From contig NZ_JARHTP010000002.1 of NCBI RefSeq assembly GCF_029223485.1, forward strand, positions 62,001 to 126,000: 64,000 nt of DNA, in the 5' to 3' direction. The position numbers and the translations under genes were made by a program. Under the pieces are notes generated by a model that worked only from the letters and a program-made list of their open reading frames with translations, did not search any database and was not told the DNA's origin. The first letter of the stretch is position 1. Each line of letters begins with the position of its first letter. This document shows, in pieces, positions 8,710 to 20,919 of this stretch. The DNA is from Streptomyces coacervatus. Lineage in GTDB: Bacteria; Actinomycetota; Actinomycetes; Streptomycetales; Streptomycetaceae.

Positions 8710-9529
8710 CGCGGAAATCTCCTGCCTGGTCGTCGAGGCCGCTGCCCGCGACGTCGCGGAAGACGTCCTCCAGCGTGGGCAGCGGGTCGGTGGCCGCCGC
8801 GCCCGCGGCGCGCCGGCGCTCGCCGAGCCCCTCCCTGAGCTCGTCCGGGGTGCCGAGGGCCCGGATGCGGCCGCGGTGCATCAGGGCGACCCGGTCGCAG
8901 TACTGGTCGGCCTCGTCCATGTAGTGGGTGGTCACCAGCACGGTCATGCCGGTGGCGGCGCGTACGGCGTTGATGTGCTGCCACACTCCGGTGCGGGCGA
9001 TCGGGTCGAGGCCGATGGTGGGCTCGTCGAGGATCAGCAGCCGGGGTGCGCTGACCAGGGCCTGCGCGAGTTCGAGGCGGCGGACCATGCCGCCGGAGTA
9101 GGTGCCGGCCAGTCGGTCGGCGGCGTCGGTGAGGCCGACGGCGGTCAGGGCCTGGCCGACGCGGTCGGCGCGTTCGCGGCGGGGGACGTCGAAGACGCGG
9201 GCGAACAGGGCGATGTTCTCGCGGCCGGTGAGTCCGGAGTCGGCGGACAGCTGCTGCGGCACGTAGCCGAGCAGGCGCCGTACGGCCATCCGGTCCCTGG
9301 CCGCGTCGTGGCCGAAGACGCTGACCATCCCGGCGGGGACCGGCAGCAGCGTGGTGATGCAGCGGATCGCGGTCGTCTTTCCGGCGCCGTTGGGTCCGAG
9401 CAGGCCGAAGACCTCGCCCTCGGCCACCGACAGTTCCAGTCCGTCCACCGCGTTGGTCTCGCCGAAGGCGTAGGCGAGTCCGGTGCAGGCGACGGCCTCG
9501 CCCTGCCCGGTGCCGGCGTTCCGCGTCAT
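8669..9529 (-). CDS. ABC transporter ATP-binding protein (DrrA-like)
   Basis: 286-residue nucleotide-binding subunit of an exporter. Walker A is GPNGAGKTT, Q-loop region GYVPQQL, signature YSGGMVRRLELA, Walker B LLILDEPT with a D-loop GLDP, and the switch His in TTHYMDEAD. The C-terminal extension after ALMHRGRIRALGTPDEL is typical of drug-resistance ATPases (DrrA family). Its ATG overlaps the MarR stop codon as ATGA, indicating translational coupling. It acts with the overlapping downstream permease at the membrane. Confidence 0.93.
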   Translation of the reverse strand: MTRNAGTGQGEAVACTGLAYAFGETNAVDGLELSVAEGEVFGLLGPNGAGKTTAIRCITTLLPVPAGMVSVFGHDAARDRMAVRRLLGYVPQQLSADSGLTGRENIALFARVFDVPRRERADRVGQALTAVGLTDAADRLAGTYSGGMVRRLELAQALVSAPRLLILDEPTIGLDPIARTGVWQHINAVRAATGMTVLVTTHYMDEADQYCDRVALMHRGRIRALGTPDELREGLGERRRAAGAAATDPLPTLEDVFRDVAGSGLDDQAGDFRDVRSTRRTAHRVG

Positions 9530-9978
9530 GTCTCCTCGGCCTCCTCGTGCAGGGTGTCGGCCAGCTTGCGCAGGGCCGGGATCGCGTCACGCAGGGTCTC
9601 CCGGTCCGTCTCGTCGAGACGGGACAGCCCGCCGCGTACGAGCTCGGCGCGCCGTTTGCGCCACTCGGCGAGTCGGGCCTCGGCCGCGGGTGTCGGCATC
9701 AGCCGGGCGGCGCGTCGGTCGGCGGGATCGGTCTCACGCACCAGATAGCCCTGCCGGGACAACTGGTTGACCAGCGTCGACACCGAATTGCCGGCCAGGT
9801 ACAGATCCTTGGCGGCGTCGGAAATGCCGATGCCCGGCCGGGTCACGACCAGGCGCAGCAGTTCGACCTCGGCGCCGCGCAGCTGGGGGGCGATCTGCGG
9901 GCGCAGGCGGCGCCGGAGGAGCCGCTGGACGCCGATGAGGGCGTCGATCAGCTCGTCCGGGAAGGCTTCCGGTTCCAC
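9526..9978 (-). CDS. MarR-family transcriptional regulator
   Basis: 150-residue winged-helix regulator. The DNA-binding part is GISDAAKDLYLAGNSVSTLVNQLSRQGYLVRETDPADRRA with the DRR wing motif; flanking helices form the dimer interface. It is the first gene of an operon with the ABC exporter. The GTG start lies eight bases after a GATAAT -10 hexamer, suggesting a leaderless transcript, and a 23-bp inverted repeat covers that hexamer, so it very likely represses its own operon until a ligand binds. Confidence 0.9.
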   Translation of the reverse strand: MEPEAFPDELIDALIGVQRLLRRRLRPQIAPQLRGAEVELLRLVVTRPGIGISDAAKDLYLAGNSVSTLVNQLSRQGYLVRETDPADRRAARLMPTPAAEARLAEWRKRRAELVRGGLSRLDETDRETLRDAIPALRKLADTLHEEAEET

Positions 9979-9986
9979 ATCAGCAG

Positions 9987-10009
9987 ATTATCTCTGTAGC
10001 AGAGGTAAT
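9987..10009 (-). promoter_or_regulatory. MarR operator overlapping the operon promoter
   Basis: Inverted repeat with 10-base arms ATTATCTCTG and CAGAGGTAAT around a central TAG; only one arm position is mismatched. Reading leftward its inner edge contains GATAAT (complement of 9987-9992), a near-consensus -10, eight bases before the MarR start. Size, symmetry and position are those of an autoregulatory MarR site. Confidence 0.7.
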
Positions 10010-10060
10010 GAACCCAACGGACGGTCAAGCACCCAGCGGCCTTCCTTAATGCACCGTTTT

Positions 10061-10086
10061 GTTTGTGATATACGGATTCCGGGCAT
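10061..10086 (+). promoter_or_regulatory. Candidate SigB-type promoter for the sigma-factor gene
   Basis: GTTT (10061-10064), 16 bases, then GGGCAT (10081-10086), close to the Streptomyces SigB-family consensus GNNT-N14-16-GGGTAY. It lies 130 bases before the sigma-factor start, in the 238-base divergent gap, and would allow autoregulation. Confidence 0.4.
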
Positions 10087-10216
10087 GAGCCTTGAAGTGC
10101 TTCGGACAGGAGGCACGTCCGTGGGAGCCGGTCGGGCCCCGGATGTCTCCGCAGGTCCGTGTCCGCATCTCCCATGGCGCCCGTCCCCTCGGCACCGCCT
10201 CAGGGAGGTGCGCACC

Positions 10217-11011
10217 ATGAGTGTCGCCAGCGCCGGCACGAAACCCCACCCGCACGACGACGCCCCCGACACCGGCGAGGCGTTCGCACGGCTCGCGCGG
10301 CTGTCCGAAGGGCCGCAGCGCAGACAGCTGCGGGACCAGCTGGTCCAGGCCTGGCTGCCCATGGCCGAGCGGATCGCCGTCCGCTTCAAGGGGCGCGGAG
10401 AATCCCTGGAGGACCTGTACCAGGTCGCAGCCCTGGGCCTGGTCAAAGCGGTCGACCACTACGACCCGGCCCGCGGCCACGCCTTCGAGGCGTACGCGGT
10501 GCCGACCGTCACCGGGGAGATCAAGCGGCACTTCCGCGACCACATGTGGACGCTGCATGTCCCGCGCCGGGTGCAGGACCTGCGCAACCGGGTGCGGCAG
10601 GCCGCGAAGGAGCTGTCCCAGACCATCCCGGGGCGGGGACCCACCGTCGCCGAGATCGCCCGGCAGGCGCACCTGAGCGAGGGCGAGGTGCGCACCGGGA
10701 TGGAAGCCCTGGAGTGCTTCACCGCGCTGTCCCTGGACGCCGAGATGCCCGGCACCGACGGTTACGCCCTGGCGGACGCGATCGGCGGCCCCGATCCGGC
10801 CTATGACGTGGTCGTCGACCGGGTGGCGGTGGGGCCCTGTCTGCAGGCACTCCCGGAGCGCGAGCGCACCATCCTGTATCTGCGCTTCTTCGGGGGCATG
10901 ACGCAAAGCCGTATCGCCCAGCAGCTCGGCATCTCGCAGATGCATGTCTCCCGGCTGCTCAGCGGGTGCTTCGACCAGCTCCGCGCGGAGCTACTCGCGG
11001 AGACCGGCTGA
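10217..11011 (+). CDS. RNA polymerase sigma factor, SigB/SigF/SigG family
   Basis: 264-residue group 3 sigma factor. Region 2 includes MAERIAVRFKGRGESLEDLYQ and the core segment ALGLVKAVDHYD, followed by HAFEAYAVPTVTGEIKRHFRD; region 3 spans about 110-165; region 4 has LPERERTILYLRFFGGMTQSRIAQQ and the helix-turn-helix GISQMHVSRLL. Such factors direct stress and sporulation regulons and are usually held by an anti-sigma factor; none is adjacent. ATG at 10217 follows AGGGAGGTG and restores the usual family length, so longer upstream extensions of the frame were rejected. A SigB-type promoter precedes it and another precedes the nearby VOC gene. Confidence 0.93.
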   Translation: MSVASAGTKPHPHDDAPDTGEAFARLARLSEGPQRRQLRDQLVQAWLPMAERIAVRFKGRGESLEDLYQVAALGLVKAVDHYDPARGHAFEAYAVPTVTGEIKRHFRDHMWTLHVPRRVQDLRNRVRQAAKELSQTIPGRGPTVAEIARQAHLSEGEVRTGMEALECFTALSLDAEMPGTDGYALADAIGGPDPAYDVVVDRVAVGPCLQALPERERTILYLRFFGGMTQSRIAQQLGISQMHVSRLLSGCFDQLRAELLAETG

Positions 11012-11048
11012 GCGGTGGCACCGTCCGGCCGTACAGGGTCCGGTCGTC

Positions 11049-11384
11049 TCACCGCTCCGGTGGGGCCTCGGGGATCTGTGTGGGGCCGTAGCGGTCCAGG
11101 GCGTCCTCCAGCTCGCACCTGATCTCCGGGGGCAGCTCCCCGTTGCGCCCCCAGATGAGGATGAGTTCGGCAACATTGCGGAGCTTGATGTTCGTGTGCT
11201 GGGAGACGTCCTTCAGCACCGCCCACCCCTCGTCCGGCGTCACCCGGCCCAGCGCGACCATCATCCCGATCGCCTGGTCCACGACGGCGTGCGAGACGAC
11301 GGCTTCCTTCAGCTGATCGACTTCTTCCTGCAGTGCGAAGATGCGTTCCGTCTCGTCGGCAGGTTCGTGCGGTACCTGTGCCAC
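11049..11384 (-). CDS. ANTAR-domain protein
   Basis: 111 residues. An N-terminal coiled-coil segment (ERIFALQEEVDQLKEAVVSHAVVDQ) leads into an ANTAR RNA-binding domain, recognisable by QAIGMMVALGRVTPDEGWAVLKDVSQ and NIKLRNVAELIL. ANTAR proteins bind paired hairpins in nascent RNA and prevent termination; in actinobacteria they often lack a receiver domain, as here. The GTG start directly follows the promoter region shared with the divergent VOC gene. Its 3' end converges with the sigma-factor gene. RNA target unknown; no dual-hairpin ANTAR site was recognised nearby. Confidence 0.85.
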   Translation of the reverse strand: MAQVPHEPADETERIFALQEEVDQLKEAVVSHAVVDQAIGMMVALGRVTPDEGWAVLKDVSQHTNIKLRNVAELILIWGRNGELPPEIRCELEDALDRYGPTQIPEAPPER

Positions 11385-11444
11385 TCATCCATAGTGGCAC
11401 TCACTCTGCCCGCTGCCACCGGGCGGCAGACGGCCACAGCACCC

Positions 11445-11468
11445 GTTTCGGCCCCACCCGGGGGGTAC
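11445..11468 (+). promoter_or_regulatory. SigB-type promoter upstream of the VOC gene
   Basis: GTTT (11445-11448), exactly 14 bases, then GGGTAC (11463-11468): a full match to the SigB-family consensus GNNT-N14-16-GGGTAY. It points at the VOC gene starting at 11552 and lies 0.4 kb from a SigB-family sigma-factor gene. Confidence 0.55.
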
Positions 11469-11551
11469 TCGGCAGGCGCATCGTGCGGTTCCGGTTGGAC
11501 ACTGGTACGAGACCGGTGGCTGCCGGTGGACGAGACCAGGACGCGACTGCC

Positions 11552-12358
11552 ATGAATCACGACACCTCACGCCCCCGCGGCGTGACGCACATCGTCACCT
11601 CGCACTCCGTGTTCGGGGCCCCGTGCTGGGTGAGCCTGACCAGCCGCGATGTCGACGCCACCGAGGACTTCTACCGGGCCGTGCTGGGCTGGGAGTGGCG
11701 CTCCGCCAAGCTCGGCGACCGCTTCCGGATGGCTCTGGTGGACGGGATTCCCGTGGCCGGGATCGCCGCCGTCGCCGACATGTGGCAGATGGCGGTGGCC
11801 TGGACGCCGTACTTCGCCGTGCCCAGCGCGGACGAGGCCGTGGCGCGGGCCCAGGAGCGGGGCGGGACGGCCGCGGTCGGCCCGATCTCCTTCCCACCGG
11901 GACGGGCGGCGCTGCTGGCCGACCGGGACGGGGCGACCTTCGGGATCTGGGAAGGGGCGCTGGTCGTCGACTGGGAGAAGTGGCGGCAAGCGGCCCCGAC
12001 CTTCATCAGGCTGCACACCCGCGACGCCTTCGACGCCGCGATCTTCTACGGCGAGGTGCTGGACTGGGCCTCCGAGCGGTCCGGCTGCTGCGAGGTCCGT
12101 TACGAGGGCGGCGAGGTGGTGCTGCGCAGCCAGGGCGACATCGTGGCGCGCATCGAGTCCGGGGCCCTGGGGGCGGAGCCCGACCCCACCATCCGGCCCC
12201 ACTGGCAGATCCACTTCGCCGTCGAGGACGTGGCGGCCTGTGTACGGGCCGCCGAGGTGCACGGCGGCAGCGTTCTGTCGAAGGGGAGCGACGAGGCGGT
12301 GCTGCGCGATGCGGACGGTGCGCAGTTCACTGTGACCTCGCGTCACAGTGAACGGTAG
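11552..12358 (+). CDS. VOC/glyoxalase-fold protein with two domains
   Basis: 268 residues with two tandem vicinal-oxygen-chelate modules: module 1 begins GAPCWVSLTSRDVDATEDFYRAVLGWEW and ends LADRDGATFGIWEG; module 2 begins PTFIRLHTRDAFDAAIFYGEVLDW and ends VLRDADGAQFTV. This layout matches the Streptomyces 27 kDa antigen/CFP30B-like hydrolase-type VOC proteins, whose chemistry is mostly unknown. The ATG at 11552 gives standard length. A consensus SigB-type promoter lies 84 bases upstream, suggesting a stress-induced gene. Confidence 0.85.
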   Translation: MNHDTSRPRGVTHIVTSHSVFGAPCWVSLTSRDVDATEDFYRAVLGWEWRSAKLGDRFRMALVDGIPVAGIAAVADMWQMAVAWTPYFAVPSADEAVARAQERGGTAAVGPISFPPGRAALLADRDGATFGIWEGALVVDWEKWRQAAPTFIRLHTRDAFDAAIFYGEVLDWASERSGCCEVRYEGGEVVLRSQGDIVARIESGALGAEPDPTIRPHWQIHFAVEDVAACVRAAEVHGGSVLSKGSDEAVLRDADGAQFTVTSRHSER

Positions 12359-12370
12359 GGGCCCAGGCGA

Positions 12371-14592
<2,222 letters not shown>

Positions 14593-14596
<4 letters not shown>

Positions 14597-15105
14597 CGGG
14601 CATCCTGCAGGACGCCGTCCGGCTCGCGCACCTGGCCGACCAGCGCGACGGCCGGCATCTCGCGGGGCACCTGGAGCACCTCGCGCAGGCTCGGCGCGGG
14701 AGCCACGGGCACCAGGGGCACCCGCCCGCCGGCCCTGGCCCGCTGCGAGAACCAGATGACCTTGCTGCCGGTGTTTGTGGCACAGCAGCCCCAGCCGTCG
14801 CTCATCGCGGCGATCCGCTGCAGACAGGCCCGCATGTCGTGGTCCGGGCGCAGGTCGCAGTCGTTCTCCCCCACGGCGGTGATCAGATGCTGTCCGTTCC
14901 ACCACATCTCGATCGACGTGTTCTTGTCCGTCGCGTGCTCGTCGATGGCCGTCAGCAGCAGTTCGGCGCCACTGCAGACGGGCTCGACCAGCGTCTCGAG
15001 ATCCCAGAGCCGGAGGTGTGCGGCCAGGATGCGCCGTACCTGTCCGACCCGTTCGGAGCTGACTTCCACGTCGAGGTGGTAGTAGCAGGGCACTGCGGTC
15101 TTCAT
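14593..15105 (-). CDS. Degenerate HATPase-like (RsbW-fold) protein coupled to glgX
   Basis: 170 residues. The overall pattern is that of Streptomyces single-domain ATP-binding regulators (anti-sigma-factor-like HATPase_c_2): RVGQVRRILAAHLRLWDL, GAELLLTAIDEHA at the N-box position, and a C-terminal MSDGWGCCATNTGSKVIWF resembling the G2 region. However the N-box Asn is not present and no DxGxG motif is seen in AVGENDCDLRP, so ATP binding is doubtful. A 40-residue Pro/Val-rich tail follows. The TGA overlaps the GlgX GTG, so the two are translationally coupled, implying a role in glycogen turnover or its developmental control. Confidence 0.75.
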
Positions 15106-15425
15106 CTTCGTTGGCTCCTCACCCGCGAAGCTCCCGCTCCTTCTCGCCCCTGCGGGACGAGCCCCGAACGCGAAGCGTGAGCGTTGATCGCTTCTGAGTC
15201 ACCTCAAGAGTGGGTGAACTAGACCATTCGTGCAACACGAGCGCACACCTGGGGTGACCGAAGGCCCATTCGGGCATGGTTGAAGATCCAACAAGACGCT
15301 GGGTCGTCGCGCGTGCACCATGTGTGAAGACCTCGATACCCGTAACGGATCCGTGCGTGCCCACGCACGGCCGCCGCCCGACGGTCGGGAGACGTGCGAT
15401 CGAGCCCCGGAAAGTGAAGAGCCTC
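15106..15425. promoter_or_regulatory. 320-base divergent promoter region with a 9-2-9 palindrome
   Basis: Separates the leftward HATPase-glgX unit from the rightward DUF5133 gene and glgE operon. At 15351-15370 there is a perfect palindrome: arms CCGTGCGTG and CACGCACGG with CC between, 56 bases before the DUF5133 start. It may be an operator for a glucan regulator or a leader hairpin. No clear -10/-35 pair was found. Confidence 0.4.
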
Positions 15426-15725
15426 ATGCTGCTACCGGCCAAAGCCGAAGTGGCCCGGCAACTGCGGCGGTATCGGGCCTGGGAACGCGTCATGCTCGCG
15501 TCTCCCGCCGACCGCGCGGTGCGCGCCACCTTCGAGGACTCGGGGTACACCTTGTGCGTGCTGATGGGCAAGCGGTGTGCCCGCGAGGCCGCGGACGCCG
15601 CGGAGCGCTATCTGCGGTCCACGCTGGGCGCCTATCTCCGGGAGCAGAACGAGCGGCCCCGAACGGGTGCGGCCGACCGGCGCGGACCGCCGAAGGCACA
15701 ACAGCATTTCGCCGCAGGGAGGTAG
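15426..15725 (+). CDS. DUF5133 small protein
   Basis: 99 residues matching the Streptomyces DUF5133 pattern: MLLPAKAEVARQLRRYRAWE at the start and the conserved YTLCVLMGKR segment (usually YTLCVSTGTR), then a helical region with Ala/Arg. Function is unknown; family members are scattered near regulators in Streptomyces. ATG at 15426 is chosen as it begins the conserved domain. It precedes glgE by 88 bases on the same strand and may be the first gene of that transcript. Confidence 0.75.
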   Translation: MLLPAKAEVARQLRRYRAWERVMLASPADRAVRATFEDSGYTLCVLMGKRCAREAADAAERYLRSTLGAYLREQNERPRTGAADRRGPPKAQQHFAAGR

Positions 15726-15813
15726 ACCCCCCTGCGGCACAGCGCGTATCGCGCAGCTTCTATCCCTCGACCGGGCGGGCGGCCCGGTCTGCAGCACGGC
15801 GGAGGTGAGACCC

Positions 15814-17781
15814 ATGAGTTCGATTCCGGCCATCGGCCGCATCCCGGTGAGGGACGTCCACCCGGCGGTGGAGTGCGGAAGGCGCCCGGCCAAGGCGGTC
15901 GCAGGGGAGACGTTCGAGGTCACCGCGACCGTGTTCCGCGAGGGCCATGACGCGGTCGCGGCCAACGTCGTCCTGACCGATCCGGAGGGCCAGCACGGCC
16001 CGTGGACGCCGATGCGGGAACTGGCCCCCGGTTCCGACCGCTGGGGCGCCGAGGTCACGCCCACCTCCACGGGCCACTGGACGTATCGGGTGGAGGCCTG
16101 GAGCGACCCGGTGGCCACCTGGCGGCACCACGCCCGCATCAAGGTCCCGGCCGGCATCGACACCGGCCTGGTGCTGGAGGAGGGCGGCGACCTCCATGAG
16201 CGGGTGGCCGCCGGGGTGCCCGAGGGCCCGGGGCGCGCCGCGGTGCTGGCGGCGGCGGAGACGTTGCGTGACGACTCGCTGCCGGTCGCCACCCGATTGG
16301 CAGCGGCGTTGACGCCGGAGGTGGACGCGGTGCTGGCGCGGCATCCGCTGCGGGAGTTCGTCACCGCCTCGCAGACGCTGCCGCTGCTGGTGGAGCGCGA
16401 ACGCGCCCTGTACGGCGCCTGGTACGAGTTCTTCCCCCGCTCCGAGGGCACCCAGGACCAGCCGCACGGCACCTTCCGCACCGCCGCCCGCCGCCTCCCG
16501 GCCATCGCCGCCATGGGCTTCGACGTCCTCTACCTGCCGCCCATCCACCCCATCGGCACCACCTTCCGCAAGGGCCGCAACAACAGCCTCTCCGCCGGCC
16601 CCACCGATGTCGGCGTGCCCTGGGCGATCGGCTCCCCCGAGGGCGGCCACGACGCGGTGCACCCGCAGCTGGGCACCATCGAGGACTTCGCCTGGTTCGT
16701 GCAGGAGGCGCGCGACAACGGCCTGGAGATCGCCCTCGACTTCGCCCTGCAGTGCTCCCCCGACCACCCCTGGGTACAGAAGCACCCCGAGTGGTTCCAC
16801 CACCGCCCCGACGGCACCATCGCGTATGCCGAGAACCCGCCGAAGAAGTACCAGGACATCTACCCGATCGCCTTCGACGCCGACCTGGACGGACTGATCG
16901 CCGAGACCCTGCGCGTCCTGCGGCTGTGGATGGGCCACGGCGTGCGGATCTTCCGCGTGGACAACCCGCACACCAAACCCGTCCTGTTCTGGCAGCGGGT
17001 GATCGCCGACATCAACGCCACCGACCCCGACGTGATCTTCCTGGCCGAGGCGTTCACCCGCCCGGCCATGATGCACACCCTCGCCCAGACCGGCTTCCAG
17101 CAGTCCTACACCTACTACACCTGGCGCAACACCAAGGCCGAGCTGACCGAGTACCTCACCGAACTGTCCGGCGAGGCCGCCGCCTACATGCGGCCCAACT
17201 TCTTCGTCAACACCCCCGACATCCTGCACGAGTTCCTCCAGCGCGGCGGCCGCCCCGCCTTCGCACTCCGCGCCGTCCTGGCCGCCACCCTCTCCCCCAC
17301 CTGGGGCGTCTACTCCGGCTACGAACTGTGCGAGAACGTTCCGCTGCGGGACGGCAGCGAGGAGTATCTGGACTCGGAGAAGTACCAACTCAAGCGCCGC
17401 GACTGGGAGACGGCCGAACGCGAGGGCCGCACCATCACCCCCCTCATCACCAAGCTCAACACCATCCGGCGGCGCCATCCGGCCCTTCATCGGCTCAGGA
17501 ATCTCCGCTTCCACCACACCGACAACGACATGGTCATCGCGTACAGCAAGACCGCGGGCCGGGACACGGTCCTTGTCGTCGCCAACCTCGACCCGCACCA
17601 CACCCAGGAGGCCACGGTCTCGTTGGACATGCCGCAACTCGGTCTGGAGTGGCACGCATTCATGTCCGCGCACGACGAACTGACGGGTGAGACCTATCAC
17701 TGGGGCAGAAACAACTATGTGCGCCTGGATCCCGGGCGGGCCCCGGCACACGTGCTCCACGTCCAGCAGTCGTCCGCGTAG
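15814..17781 (+). CDS. glgE: Alpha-1,4-glucan:maltose-1-phosphate maltosyltransferase GlgE
   Basis: 655-residue GH13_3 enzyme that extends linear alpha-glucan with maltose-1-phosphate. N-terminal beta domain from residue 8 ([20 protein letters not shown]), helical insert about 120-200, then the catalytic barrel: [25 protein letters not shown], the nucleophile Asp in [12 protein letters not shown] and the acid/base Glu in [17 protein letters not shown] and [15 protein letters not shown] are further family markers. ATG at 15814 follows GGAGGTGAG at seven bases; longer upstream frames have no domain support. It heads glgE-treS-mak-glgB, the full trehalose-to-glycogen route. Confidence 0.96.
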   Translation: MSSIPAIGRIPVRDVHPAVECGRRPAKAVAGETFEVTATVFREGHDAVAANVVLTDPEGQHGPWTPMRELAPGSDRWGAEVTPTSTGHWTYRVEAWSDPVATWRHHARIKVPAGIDTGLVLEEGGDLHERVAAGVPEGPGRAAVLAAAETLRDDSLPVATRLAAALTPEVDAVLARHPLREFVTASQTLPLLVERERALYGAWYEFFPRSEGTQDQPHGTFRTAARRLPAIAAMGFDVLYLPPIHPIGTTFRKGRNNSLSAGPTDVGVPWAIGSPEGGHDAVHPQLGTIEDFAWFVQEARDNGLEIALDFALQCSPDHPWVQKHPEWFHHRPDGTIAYAENPPKKYQDIYPIAFDADLDGLIAETLRVLRLWMGHGVRIFRVDNPHTKPVLFWQRVIADINATDPDVIFLAEAFTRPAMMHTLAQTGFQQSYTYYTWRNTKAELTEYLTELSGEAAAYMRPNFFVNTPDILHEFLQRGGRPAFALRAVLAATLSPTWGVYSGYELCENVPLRDGSEEYLDSEKYQLKRRDWETAEREGRTITPLITKLNTIRRRHPALHRLRNLRFHHTDNDMVIAYSKTAGRDTVLVVANLDPHHTQEATVSLDMPQLGLEWHAFMSAHDELTGETYHWGRNNYVRLDPGRAPAHVLHVQQSSA

Positions 17782-17806
17782 CCACCGATCGGAGAGTCAC
17801 AGCGTC

Positions 17807-19525
<1,719 letters not shown>

Positions 19526-19553
19526 GCGTGAGGCGAGGAAAGGACGCGTCACC

Positions 19554-20915
19554 ATGCAGAAGACCGCATCGCTCCGCCCCAGACCCGGCGTCGCCGCCGG
19601 GCCCATGGCCTCGCTCGCCGGGCTGCTGCGCGAGTGGCTGCCGCGCCAGCGCTGGTTCGCGGGCAAGGACCGGCCCGTCACGGACCTTGCACTGCTGTCC
19701 ATGACGGAGCTGTTCCCGGGCTGTCTGCATCTGCTGGTCCACGCCGGTCAGAGCGGGGTGCCCGCGCCCAGCGGCGCCGCGCCGGCCGGTGACTGCTACC
19801 AGCTGCTGCTCGGTGTGCAGCGACATCTGTCGCCGAGGCTCGGACGGGCGCTGATCGGCAGGGCGGAGGAGGGTCCGCTGGCCGGTCTGACGGTGTACGA
19901 CGCGCTGCAGGACCCCCGTTCGGCGCAGCTGCTCCTGGAGCGGCTGCGGCACCCCGGTGCGGCGGGCCCGCTGCGCTTCGAGGCGGACCCGTCCGTGCAC
20001 GTGCCCGCCGGGCTGGTGCCGCGGGTGCTGGAGGCCGAGCAGTCCAACTCCTCGCTGGTGTACGGCGACGAGTTCATCCTGAAGGTCTTCCGGCGCGTGC
20101 AGCCCGGTGTCAACCCCGACCTCGAGGTGCCGGGTGCGCTGGCGGGGCAGGGCTGCGGCCGGGTGCCGGCGCCCGTGGCGTGGTTCCGTACGACGCATCC
20201 TCAGGAGGCGACGCTCGGTGTGCTGCAGCCGTTCCTGCCCGATGCCTCCGACGGCTGGGCGCTGGCCCTGCAGGCGCTCGCCGCCGGCGACGACTTCACC
20301 GTACAGGCCCGCGAGTTGGGCCGGGCCACCGCGGAGGTGCACCTCGCGCTGGCCGCCGCCTTCCCGGCCGGAGCCCATGACGAGAGCGGGCGGACGGCGG
20401 CGGCGATGACCGACCGTCTGGACGCCGCGGCGCACTGCGTACCGGCGCTGCGCCCGTATGTGCCAGGGCTGCGCACCGCCTTCGGCGCGCTCGTCGCCTG
20501 CGACCCCGGGCCGCCCGCCCAGCGCATCCACGGCGACCTGCACCTGGGTCAGGTGCTGCGGGCCGGCCGGGACTGGTTCGTCATCGACTTCGAGGGCGAG
20601 CCGTCCCGCCCGCTCGCCGAGCGGCGCAGCACCCAGTCCCCGGTGCGGGACATCGCGGGCATGCTGCGCTCCTTCGACTATGCCGCCCGGCAGCGCCGCC
20701 CCTGGCGCCCGGAGTGGGCGCGCCGCTGCCGCGAGGCCTACTGCGCGGGCTACGCGGAGCGGGCCGGCTGGGACCCGCGCAAGAAGCACGGACTGCTGCG
20801 CGCCTATGAGACCGATCGAGCCGTGTACGAGGTCCTGTACGAAGCCCGGCACCGGCCGGACTGGCTCCCCGTACCGATGGCGGCGATCGAACGTCTCGCC
20901 GTAAGAGGAGGCTGA
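19554..20915 (+). CDS. mak: Maltokinase (Pep2/Mak)
   Basis: 453-residue aminoglycoside-phosphotransferase-fold kinase making maltose-1-phosphate from maltose and ATP, the donor for GlgE. The N-terminal cap has [15 protein letters not shown], typical of mycobacterial/Streptomyces Mak; the kinase core has [17 protein letters not shown], the catalytic loop [13 protein letters not shown] and the metal-binding [11 protein letters not shown]. The separate single-gene arrangement contrasts with TreS-Pep2 fusions in other phyla. GAGGAAAGGA precedes the ATG; the gene lies 28 bases after treS. Confidence 0.95.
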   Translation: MQKTASLRPRPGVAAGPMASLAGLLREWLPRQRWFAGKDRPVTDLALLSMTELFPGCLHLLVHAGQSGVPAPSGAAPAGDCYQLLLGVQRHLSPRLGRALIGRAEEGPLAGLTVYDALQDPRSAQLLLERLRHPGAAGPLRFEADPSVHVPAGLVPRVLEAEQSNSSLVYGDEFILKVFRRVQPGVNPDLEVPGALAGQGCGRVPAPVAWFRTTHPQEATLGVLQPFLPDASDGWALALQALAAGDDFTVQARELGRATAEVHLALAAAFPAGAHDESGRTAAAMTDRLDAAAHCVPALRPYVPGLRTAFGALVACDPGPPAQRIHGDLHLGQVLRAGRDWFVIDFEGEPSRPLAERRSTQSPVRDIAGMLRSFDYAARQRRPWRPEWARRCREAYCAGYAERAGWDPRKKHGLLRAYETDRAVYEVLYEARHRPDWLPVPMAAIERLAVRGG

Positions 20916-20919
20916 ACCC

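Noticed and set aside
9767..10216. N-terminal extension of the sigma factor
   Set aside because: Overlaps the MarR gene and its operator; AGGGAGGTG directly precedes the ATG at 10217.
11009..11058. Long-range stem GAGCGGTG/CACCGCTC as terminator between the sigma and ANTAR genes
   Set aside because: 34-base loop and no T-run; not convincing.
15760..17760. 666-codon minus-strand frame opposite glgE
   Set aside because: Mirror of strong coding bias in glgE; Val/Gly-rich with no motif.
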